Positions 8,454 through 15,019 of a stretch of DNA of 34,764 nt are shown in pieces (the stretch's first letter is position 1; the number at the start of each line of letters is the position of its first letter). This DNA comes from an uncultured Lachnospiraceae bacterium. Its GTDB lineage: Bacteria > Bacillota > Clostridia > Lachnospirales > Lachnospiraceae. A program made the position numbers and the translations under genes. The notes below the pieces were generated by a model. It worked only from the letters and a program-made list of their open reading frames with translations. It was not told the origin of the DNA and made no database searches. The stretch covers positions 1 to 34,764 of the forward strand of contig CAKRTZ010000023.1 in assembly GCA_934402515.1 (NCBI GenBank), in the 5' to 3' direction.

Positions 8454-8479
8454 AAAAAAAGGCCACAAAATTGCGGCCT
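8454..8479 (-). terminator. intrinsic terminator between rpmH and rnpA
   Basis: On the minus strand a 7-bp GC-rich stem (GGCCGCA with TGTGGCC, one G-U pair) has a 4-nt loop and is followed by seven U (8460-8454). The stem begins inside the rpmH stop codon, and the U-tract ends three bases before the rnpA Shine-Dalgarno site. It probably lowers, rather than abolishes, readthrough into rnpA, giving more L34 than RNase P protein. Confidence 0.8.
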
Positions 8480-8612
8480 ATGCGGATAATTTATGTCTTC
8501 CTTTTGCTCTTCTTGCAGCTAAAACTTTTCTACCGCCCTTTGTGCTCATTCTTGCACGGAAGCCATGAACCTTGCTTCTCTGTCTTTTCTTAGGCTGGAA
8601 AGTCATCTTCAT
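8478..8612 (-). CDS. rpmH: 50S ribosomal protein L34
   Basis: A 44-residue basic protein that binds 23S rRNA in the large subunit. The family pattern is complete: MKMTFQPKKRQRSKVHGF, then RARMSTKGGRKVLAARRAKG, then RHKLSA. AAAGGAGGTG lies about 8 nt before ATG at 8612. It is the first gene leftward of the origin, driven by the strong promoter at 8714-8742 and followed at once by the terminator at 8454-8479. It is shorter than most genes here but unambiguous by sequence and position. Confidence 0.98.
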   Translation of the reverse strand: MKMTFQPKKRQRSKVHGFRARMSTKGGRKVLAARRAKGRHKLSA

Positions 8613-8713
8613 ATAGAAACACCTCCTTTTCATAAACCTTATGATAATTAAGGCAAACGAATTTTTTAATCAAAGGGGCGCAAAAACCCCGTGTATGAGA
8701 AAATATCGTTGTA

Positions 8714-8742
8714 ATTATATAAGAAGAAATTCCTTTCGTCAA
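8714..8742 (-). promoter_or_regulatory. sigma-A promoter of rpmH operon
   Basis: On the minus strand TTGACG (8742-8737) and TATAAT (8719-8714) are separated by exactly 17 bp. The predicted start is near 8707, giving a leader of about 95 nt that includes a small GGGG/CCCC hairpin around 8676-8691 and the strong ribosome site of rpmH. This is one of the best promoter matches in the window. Confidence 0.85.
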
Positions 8743-9000
8743 GCGGAAAAGCTTTAAAATACATGGGTTTTTATAAAAAATTTTTTATACACAGGTTTTC
8801 CACTTTACATAAAAGTATCCACATTTTGTGAATAACATGTGGATAACTTTTGGCTAATTATAAAAAATATGTGATTTATCCCTGTGAAAACTGTGAATCC
8901 ACTTATCCACAGTTTTGCATAACTTTCTTTTACGTCAACAATACTATGTTAACCTTGTGGAAAACTGTTTCCTTGAAATTTTTTATTCTTTATATTAAGA
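8743..9000. other. replication origin oriC with DnaA boxes
   Basis: This AT-rich, gene-free stretch lies between the divergent rpmH and dnaA promoters. DnaA boxes (TTATNCACA) seen: TTATACACA at 8785-8793 (+), TTATCCACA at 8903-8911 (+), and inverted copies at 8827-8835 (TGTGAATAA) and 8838-8846 (TGTGGATAA), all perfect. One-mismatch boxes are at 8815-8823 (+) and 8956-8964 (-). Very AT-rich segments at 8771-8788 and 8978-9000 could be duplex-unwinding sites. The place next to dnaA matches the standard Bacillota origin. The strand switch of all genes here (leftward before, rightward after) agrees with bidirectional replication starting here. Confidence 0.92.
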
Positions 9001-9001
9001 T
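8973..9001 (+). promoter_or_regulatory. candidate dnaA promoter
   Basis: TTGAAA at 8973-8978 and TAAGAT at 8996-9001 are 17 bp apart, giving a predicted start near 9008 and a ~54-nt leader. A one-mismatch DnaA box (8956-8964) lies directly upstream, which would allow autoregulation by DnaA. The -10 matches consensus at 4 of 6 positions. Confidence 0.5.
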
Positions 9002-9061
9002 AGAGTAGTGAGATTTTGTTTATGAAATCTTTCATGTTTTAGAAAGGTATGGTTATTTAGA

Positions 9062-10414
9062 ATGGACTCAATGAAAGAACGCTGGGATGAAATAAAGGAT
9101 TCAATTCGCAAAGAATATGACCTTTCCGACATTTCCTTTAATACCTGGATTGCCCCGCTGAAATTATATAATGTAGAAAATGACATTGTGACGATTCTGA
9201 TTCCATCCGATCAGGGACATGCTCTCAACTATATTACCAGTAAATACAAAAGTTTTTTCCAGGTTACCATCTCTGAAATGTTCAATCACACCTATGACAT
9301 TTCCTTTATTCTGGAAAAAGATGTGTTAACCGGCGACGATGAGACAAAAACTGCGTCCAATCCGGTTTACAATATTAATCTGGAAAATGCCAACTTAAAT
9401 CCTAAATATAAATTTGATACTTTTGTAGTAGGAAGCAACAACAAATTTGCCCATTCTGCATCCCTTGCCGTAGCAGAATCCCCGGGACGTGTATACAATC
9501 CTCTCTATTTATATGGAGGAGCGGGACTGGGTAAAACTCACTTAATGCATTCCATCGGACATTTTATCTTAGAGCAGAATCCAAACGCAAAAATTATTTA
9601 TGTTACTTCCGAGCAGTTTACCAACGAAGTAATCGAATCCATCCGAAGCGGTAATGCCGCAGCCATGACCAAACTTCGTGAGAAATACCGCACTGTTGAT
9701 GTGCTGATGGTCGATGATGTCCAATTTATCATTGGCAAGGAAAGTACCCAGGAAGAATTCTTCCATACTTTCAATGCACTTCATGCTGCAGGAAAGCAGA
9801 TCGTGCTCTCCTCCGATAAACCTCCGAAAGAAATGGAAACCCTGGAAGAGCGTATCCGTTCCCGTTTTGAATGGGGACTGATTGCCGACATTCAGGCTCC
9901 CGACTATGAGACCCGTATGGCGATCCTTCGTAAAAATACGGAAAACAGTGACTATAAGATCGATGATGAAATCATCCAGTATATTGCTACAAACATTAAG
10001 TCCAACATCCGTGAACTGGAAGGAGCATTCAACAAGATCATTGCTTTTGCTAAATTAAATAAAGTAAACCTTACCATGGATCTGGCTGAAGAAGCATTAA
10101 AAGATGTGATTTATCCCGATAAACCCAAGGAAGTGACCCCACAGCTGATTATCAATGTAGTGGCAGAACACTTCGGTGTAAAACCGGAAGATATCACCTC
10201 CAAAAAAAGAAATGCAGAATTTGTCCAGCCCAGACAGGTTGTTATGTACCTTTGCAGGGAATTATGTGATATGTCCCTTGCCAACATCGGTAAACTCCTT
10301 GGAAAGAAGGATCATACCACAGTTATCCACGGTATCAACAAAATCAATGAGGAAATGGTGGATAACCCTGAGTTTAAGAAGCGTATTGAGACCATAAAAA
10401 AGAAAATCTGCTAA
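9062..10414 (+). CDS. dnaA: chromosomal replication initiator protein DnaA
   Basis: DnaA binds the boxes in oriC, melts the origin as an ATP-bound filament and loads the helicase. The 450-residue frame has domain I (residues 1-80, with FNTWIAPLKLY) and a short linker. The AAA+ domain has Walker A GGAGLGKTH near 152-160, Walker B DVLMVDDVQF and an arginine-finger region EERIRSRFEWG. Domain IV helix-turn-helix ends with KKDHTTVIHG near residue 416. The start is supported by GAAAGG some 14 nt upstream and by the family N-terminus (MKERWDEI). It is the first rightward gene from the origin; weak DnaA boxes also occur after it. Confidence 0.98.
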   Translation: MDSMKERWDEIKDSIRKEYDLSDISFNTWIAPLKLYNVENDIVTILIPSDQGHALNYITSKYKSFFQVTISEMFNHTYDISFILEKDVLTGDDETKTASNPVYNINLENANLNPKYKFDTFVVGSNNKFAHSASLAVAESPGRVYNPLYLYGGAGLGKTHLMHSIGHFILEQNPNAKIIYVTSEQFTNEVIESIRSGNAAAMTKLREKYRTVDVLMVDDVQFIIGKESTQEEFFHTFNALHAAGKQIVLSSDKPPKEMETLEERIRSRFEWGLIADIQAPDYETRMAILRKNTENSDYKIDDEIIQYIATNIKSNIRELEGAFNKIIAFAKLNKVNLTMDLAEEALKDVIYPDKPKEVTPQLIINVVAEHFGVKPEDITSKKRNAEFVQPRQVVMYLCRELCDMSLANIGKLLGKKDHTTVIHGINKINEEMVDNPEFKKRIETIKKKIC

Positions 10415-10477
10415 AACCCTATGTTGATAACTTCATAGTTATTCCCAACCTAACCACAGGTTTTTAACGAGTTTTCA

Positions 10478-10506
10478 TTTTCTTTTATGCCGATAAATAG
10501 TATAAT
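10478..10506 (+). promoter_or_regulatory. candidate dnaN promoter in the dnaA-dnaN gap
   Basis: A perfect TATAAT at 10501-10506 with a weak -35 (TTTTCT, 17 bp upstream) sits in the 206-bp gap between dnaA and dnaN. The same gap holds imperfect DnaA boxes: TGTTGATAA at 10422-10430 (one mismatch), and two-mismatch sites at 10450-10458 and 10515-10523. A very AT-rich run follows at about 10535-10580. These could form a second origin sub-region as in Bacillus subtilis. No convincing terminator separates dnaA from dnaN. Confidence 0.5.
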
Positions 10507-10620
10507 AGAAAGGGATTTCCACAAATCAACAACCCTTAATATTAAGACTAAGAATTACTGTATTATTTAATATATAAACGCACACGTTTTCTGTGTTGAA
10601 GGAGAGGAGCTATCTATCAA

Positions 10621-11730
10621 ATGAAATTAGTATGTTCAAAAAGTAATCTTTTAACCGGTGTTCAGATTGTTTCTAAAGCAGTTCCCAGTAAAACTACCAT
10701 GTCCATTCTGGAATGTATCCTGATTGATGCAACACAGGGACAGATTAAACTGACTGCTAACGATATGGAAATTGGTATTGAAACTGTTATTGAAGGGGAA
10801 GTAGTTGAAAAAGGAATTATTGCCCTGGACGCAAAAATCTTTTCTGATATTGTAAGAAAACTTCCCGACAGTGATATCACCATTGAGACAGACTCTTCTT
10901 TTAAAACAACGATTACCTGTGAAAAAGCAAAATTTAATATTATAGGTAAGTCCGGAGAGGATTTCTCCTATCTTCCTGAAATCGAAAGAAATGATTCCAT
11001 CGTAGTTTCCCAGTTTACTTTAAAGGAAGTAGTACGCCAGACTATTTTTTCCATTGCTGATAATGATAACAACAAGCTGATGACCGGTGAGTTGTTTGAG
11101 ATCAATGAAGATGAGTTAAAGGTGGTTTCTCTGGATGGCCATCGTATTTCTATTCGTAAAATCAAACTGAAAAATTCCTATGGAAATAAAAAAGTAGTTG
11201 TTCCCGGCAAGACCTTAAGCGAAGTCAGTAAGATTTTATCCGGTGATACCGATAAAGATGTGAATATTTTCTTTACCGACAAACATGTTTTATTTGAGTT
11301 TGATCAGACCATCGTGGTATCCCGTCTGATTGAAGGAGAATATTTCCGTATTGAGCAGATGCTTTCCAGTGATTATGAGACAAAGGTAAGAGTTAATAAG
11401 CGTGAATTACTGGATTGTATTGACCGTGCTACTCTGCTCATTAAAGAGGGAGACAAAAAACCTATTATCATCAATATTACTGACCAGGATATGGAATTAA
11501 AGATCAATTCTACTGTGGGCAGCATGGATGAAAGTATGGACATCCAGAAGAGTGGTAAGGATCTGATGATTGGATTTAATCCGAAATTTATGATTGATGC
11601 TCTGAGAGTCATTGATGATGAAGAAATTGATATGTATCTGGTAAATCCCAAGGCTCCTTGTTTCATCAAGGATGCGGAGGAGCAGTATATTTACCTGATT
11701 CTGCCTGTTAACTTTACAACAGTCAGCTAG
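10621..11730 (+). CDS. dnaN: DNA polymerase III beta subunit (sliding clamp)
   Basis: The beta clamp is a ring-forming dimer that tethers replicative polymerase and many repair proteins to DNA. The 369-residue frame has the three-fold repeated clamp domains. It begins MKLVCSKSNLLTGVQIVSKA, has the inter-domain SLDGHRISIR and FEFDQTIVVSRLIEGEYF signatures, and ends in FIKDAEEQYIYLILPV. The last part forms the peptide-binding pocket. A purine-rich ribosome site (GGAGAGGAG) lies about 11 nt before the ATG. It is followed 14 bp later by yaaA. Confidence 0.98.
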   Translation: MKLVCSKSNLLTGVQIVSKAVPSKTTMSILECILIDATQGQIKLTANDMEIGIETVIEGEVVEKGIIALDAKIFSDIVRKLPDSDITIETDSSFKTTITCEKAKFNIIGKSGEDFSYLPEIERNDSIVVSQFTLKEVVRQTIFSIADNDNNKLMTGELFEINEDELKVVSLDGHRISIRKIKLKNSYGNKKVVVPGKTLSEVSKILSGDTDKDVNIFFTDKHVLFEFDQTIVVSRLIEGEYFRIEQMLSSDYETKVRVNKRELLDCIDRATLLIKEGDKKPIIINITDQDMELKINSTVGSMDESMDIQKSGKDLMIGFNPKFMIDALRVIDDEEIDMYLVNPKAPCFIKDAEEQYIYLILPVNFTTVS

Positions 11731-11744
11731 AAAAGTGTGAGATC

Positions 11745-11951
11745 ATGGAAGAATTTAAATTAAAAGATGAATTTATTAAGCTGGGACAGCTTCTTAAAGC
11801 AACCGGTCTGGTAGAGTCCGGGGTGGAAGCAAAAATTGTCATCCAGGACGGTGAAGTAAAATTAAACGGCGCTGTGGAGACACAGCGTGGAAAAAAGGTA
11901 GTAACAGGAGATGTGGTTTCCTTTGATGGAAAACAGATCAAAGTACTGTAG
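11745..11951 (+). CDS. yaaA: S4-domain RNA-binding protein YaaA
   Basis: A 68-residue protein made almost entirely of one S4 RNA-binding fold (IKLGQLLKATGLVESGVEAKIVIQDGEVKLNG), as in the small YaaA proteins encoded between dnaN and recF in Bacillota. Note that E. coli yaaA is an unrelated gene. Bacillus YaaA is linked to the ribosome, but the exact role is not settled. It starts 14 bp after dnaN and ends 9 bp before recF, so all three are in one operon. Confidence 0.93.
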   Translation: MEEFKLKDEFIKLGQLLKATGLVESGVEAKIVIQDGEVKLNGAVETQRGKKVVTGDVVSFDGKQIKVL

Positions 11952-11960
11952 GTCATATCG

Positions 11961-13046
11961 ATGATTATAAAATCTTTGGAATTGGCTGATTTTCGTAATT
12001 ATGAAAATCTTCAGCTGGATTTTGACAAAGGCACTACCATTTTGTTTGGCGACAACGCCCAGGGAAAAACCAATATCCTGGAAGCAATTTACCTTTCTTC
12101 CACCACAAAGTCCCATAAGGGAGCAAAGGATCAGGATATGATTCGTTTTGGCTGTGAGGAAGGTCATATTCGCACCTATATCGAAAAGGAAATGTGTGAA
12201 TATAAGGTGGACATGCACCTGCGTCGCAGCAAATCAAAAGGTATTGCCATCAACAACGAAAAAATAAAAAAAGCATCTCAGTTATTGGGATTACTCAATG
12301 TTGTTTTCTTTTCTCCGGAGGATTTAAGTATTATCAAAAACGGTCCCTCGGAGCGTCGTCGATTTGTAGATATGGAGCTTTGTCAGCTCGATTCGGTTTA
12401 TCTCTACAATCTGAATCATTACAACAAAATCGTCAATCAGAGAAATAAACTTTTGAAAGACATGTACATGAATCCGGATTTGAAAGAAACCTTAAATATC
12501 TGGGACATGCAGTTACAGTCTTTCGGAAGTAAAATTATTGAACGCCGGCGGCTTTTCACGGAACAGTTGAATGAGATTATTTATGACATTCATAAAAAAC
12601 TGTCCGGAGATAAGGAAGTACTTACGATTCACTATGAGCCGGATTGCGAGATGGAAGATTTTGAGACAGCGTTAAAAAGAAACAGGGAAAGGGACATCAG
12701 GATGAAAATCACTTCTGTGGGGCCTCATCGTGATGATTTTGCTTTTTATATAGGGGATCTGGACATCCGTAAGTTTGGTTCCCAGGGTCAGCAGCGTACC
12801 GCTGCCCTTTCTTTGAAACTGTCAGAAATTGAGTTAGTGAAGAAAATTACAAAGGATACACCAGTGCTCCTTTTGGATGATGTGCTTTCCGAGCTGGATT
12901 CCAACAGACAAAATTATCTGTTGAACAGCATCGGCGATATTCAGACCATCATTACCTGTACCGGTCTGGATGATTTTGTAAATAATCGTTTTGAAATTAA
13001 CAAGGTTTATAAAGTGACAGACGGCACGGTGTCGTCTGATCTGTAA
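11961..13046 (+). CDS. recF: DNA replication and repair protein RecF
   Basis: RecF is an SMC/ABC-like ATPase that, with RecO and RecR, helps load RecA at gaps. Walker A is FGDNAQGKTN near residues 29-38. The ABC signature region is KFGSQGQQRTAALSLKL, and Walker B with the D-loop is PVLLLDDVLSELD. The N-terminal LELADFRNY is also typical. At 361 residues it has the usual length. It lies 9 bp after yaaA and 17 bp before gyrB, the ancestral order. Confidence 0.97.
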   Translation: MIIKSLELADFRNYENLQLDFDKGTTILFGDNAQGKTNILEAIYLSSTTKSHKGAKDQDMIRFGCEEGHIRTYIEKEMCEYKVDMHLRRSKSKGIAINNEKIKKASQLLGLLNVVFFSPEDLSIIKNGPSERRRFVDMELCQLDSVYLYNLNHYNKIVNQRNKLLKDMYMNPDLKETLNIWDMQLQSFGSKIIERRRLFTEQLNEIIYDIHKKLSGDKEVLTIHYEPDCEMEDFETALKRNRERDIRMKITSVGPHRDDFAFYIGDLDIRKFGSQGQQRTAALSLKLSEIELVKKITKDTPVLLLDDVLSELDSNRQNYLLNSIGDIQTIITCTGLDDFVNNRFEINKVYKVTDGTVSSDL

Positions 13047-13063
13047 AAATTTGGAGGATACTT

Positions 13064-14980
13064 ATGTCGAATGAATACGGCGCAGACCAGATTCAGATCC
13101 TGGAGGGTCTGGAAGCGGTAAGAAAAAGACCCGGTATGTATATTGGTTCTACATCAGTGCGTGGATTACACCATCTGGTATATGAGATCGTGGACAATTC
13201 CGTTGATGAAGCATTAGCAGGATTTTGTACAGAAATTGATGTTTATATCAATGAAGACAATTCCATTACCGTTATTGATAATGGACGTGGAATTCCTGTG
13301 GGAATCAATCATAAAGCCGGAATTCCTGCAGTTGAAGTTGTATTCACTATTCTTCATGCTGGTGGTAAATTTGGCGGTGGAGGATATAAGGTATCCGGCG
13401 GACTTCATGGTGTAGGTGCGTCTGTTGTAAATGCTCTTTCCGACTGGCTGGAAGTAGAAATCAGCAGTGAGGGTAAAATTTATAAACAGCGTTATGAACG
13501 TGGTAAATCCTGTTATCCTCTGAAGGTGGTAGGAGAATGTGATCCGGAAAAGACCGGTACAAAGGTTACCTTTAAACCCGATGGAACGATTTTTGAAGAC
13601 ACTGTTTATGATTATGCCACTTTAAAGACAAGACTGCGGGAAACCGCATTTTTGACCAAGGGATTAAAAATCAATCTTCACGATAAAAGAGAAGGACAGG
13701 AACAGTCCAAAACTTTCCATTATGAGGGTGGTATTAAGGAATTCGTTGAATATCTGAACAAGAGTAAAGAGTCTCTTTATGATCAGATTATGTACTTTGA
13801 AGGTACGAAAAATGGTGTGTATGTAGAGGTAGCTCTGCAGCATAATGATACCTTCAATGAAAGTGTCTATACTTTTGTAAATAATATTAACACTCCGGAG
13901 GGTGGTACTCATCTGGTTGGTTTTCGTAATGCCTTGACCAAAACCTTTAATGATTATGCCCGCAGTAATAAACTTTTGAAGGAAAGCGAGCAGAATCTTA
14001 CCGGTGATGATATCCGTGAGGGTCTGACAGCCATTGTCAGCATCAAGATTGAGGATCCCCAGTTTGAGGGACAGACCAAGCAGAAACTGGGTAATTCTGA
14101 AGCAAGAGGTGCGGTGGACAGTGTAGTGAGCGAACAGCTCACCTATTTCCTGGAGCAGAATCCTACGGTGGCAAAGATTATCTGTGAGAAGTCTATTCTT
14201 GCCCAGCGTGCAAGAGAGGCAGCGAGAAAAGCGAGAGATTTAACCAGACGGAAAACTGCTTTGGAAGGCTCTGCTCTACCCGGTAAACTGGCTGACTGCT
14301 CTGATAAAGACCCGAAAAACTGTGAAATTTACATCGTTGAGGGAGATTCTGCAGGTGGTTCTGCAAAAACAGCGAGAAGCCGTGCCACACAGGCAATTCT
14401 TCCCCTTCGTGGAAAAATTTTGAATGTAGAAAAAGCCCGCCTGGATAAAATTTATGCCAATGCGGAAATTAAGGCAATGATTACTGCCTTTGGTACCGGT
14501 ATTCATGATGATTTTGATATCAGTAAACTCCGTTATGACAAGATTATTATTATGACCGATGCGGATGTGGACGGTGCCCATATTGCCACCCTGATGCTTA
14601 CTTTTATTTATCGTTTCATGCCGGAATTGATCAAACAGGGACATGTTTATCTGGCGAAGCCGCCTCTGTACAAACTGGAGCGTAATAAACAGATATGGTA
14701 TGCCTACAGTGATGAGGAACTGGATAGCATTCTTGCGGAAGTAGGCCGTGATCAGAATAATAAAATCCAGCGATATAAAGGTCTGGGTGAGATGGATGCA
14801 GAACAGCTTTGGGAAACTACCATGGATCCTGAAAGACGTATTTTGCTCCGTGTCAACATGGATGATGATGACGAAACAGAAGTAGATATCACTTTTAATA
14901 CTTTGATGGGTGACAAGGTAGAGCCCCGTCGTCAGTTTATCGAAGAAAACGCAAAGTTTGTAAAGAACCTGGATATCTAA
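13064..14980 (+). CDS. gyrB: DNA gyrase subunit B
   Basis: GyrB is the ATPase subunit of gyrase, which introduces negative supercoils. The GHKL ATPase begins with LEAVRKRPGMYIGS and has EIVDNSVDEAL and GVGASVVNALS. The transducer domain follows. The TOPRIM domain has VEGDSAGGSA at about residue 425 and the Mg-binding DADVDG at about 499-504. It ends with the RYKGLGEMDAEQLWETTMDP tail. At 638 residues it is the usual Gram-positive size, with no E. coli-type insertion. The ribosome site GGAGG lies 8 nt before ATG. gyrA follows directly. Identity as gyrase rather than topoisomerase IV rests on the origin location and the GyrA box next door. Confidence 0.98.
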   Translation: MSNEYGADQIQILEGLEAVRKRPGMYIGSTSVRGLHHLVYEIVDNSVDEALAGFCTEIDVYINEDNSITVIDNGRGIPVGINHKAGIPAVEVVFTILHAGGKFGGGGYKVSGGLHGVGASVVNALSDWLEVEISSEGKIYKQRYERGKSCYPLKVVGECDPEKTGTKVTFKPDGTIFEDTVYDYATLKTRLRETAFLTKGLKINLHDKREGQEQSKTFHYEGGIKEFVEYLNKSKESLYDQIMYFEGTKNGVYVEVALQHNDTFNESVYTFVNNINTPEGGTHLVGFRNALTKTFNDYARSNKLLKESEQNLTGDDIREGLTAIVSIKIEDPQFEGQTKQKLGNSEARGAVDSVVSEQLTYFLEQNPTVAKIICEKSILAQRAREAARKARDLTRRKTALEGSALPGKLADCSDKDPKNCEIYIVEGDSAGGSAKTARSRATQAILPLRGKILNVEKARLDKIYANAEIKAMITAFGTGIHDDFDISKLRYDKIIIMTDADVDGAHIATLMLTFIYRFMPELIKQGHVYLAKPPLYKLERNKQIWYAYSDEELDSILAEVGRDQNNKIQRYKGLGEMDAEQLWETTMDPERRILLRVNMDDDDETEVDITFNTLMGDKVEPRRQFIEENAKFVKNLDI

Positions 14981-15019
14981 ATAAATTTGAGCTTCAATTG
15001 CTCAGATATGGAGAATAGA

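Noticed and set aside
8670..8700. GGGG/CCCC hairpin in the rpmH leader as a terminator or riboswitch
   Set aside because: The stem has only four or five pairs and there is no clean U-tract; no known leader motif was recognised.
10451..10475. AACCT/AGGTT hairpin after dnaA as a terminator
   Set aside because: The stem is just five pairs and the T run is short and broken; dnaA-dnaN readthrough seems likely.
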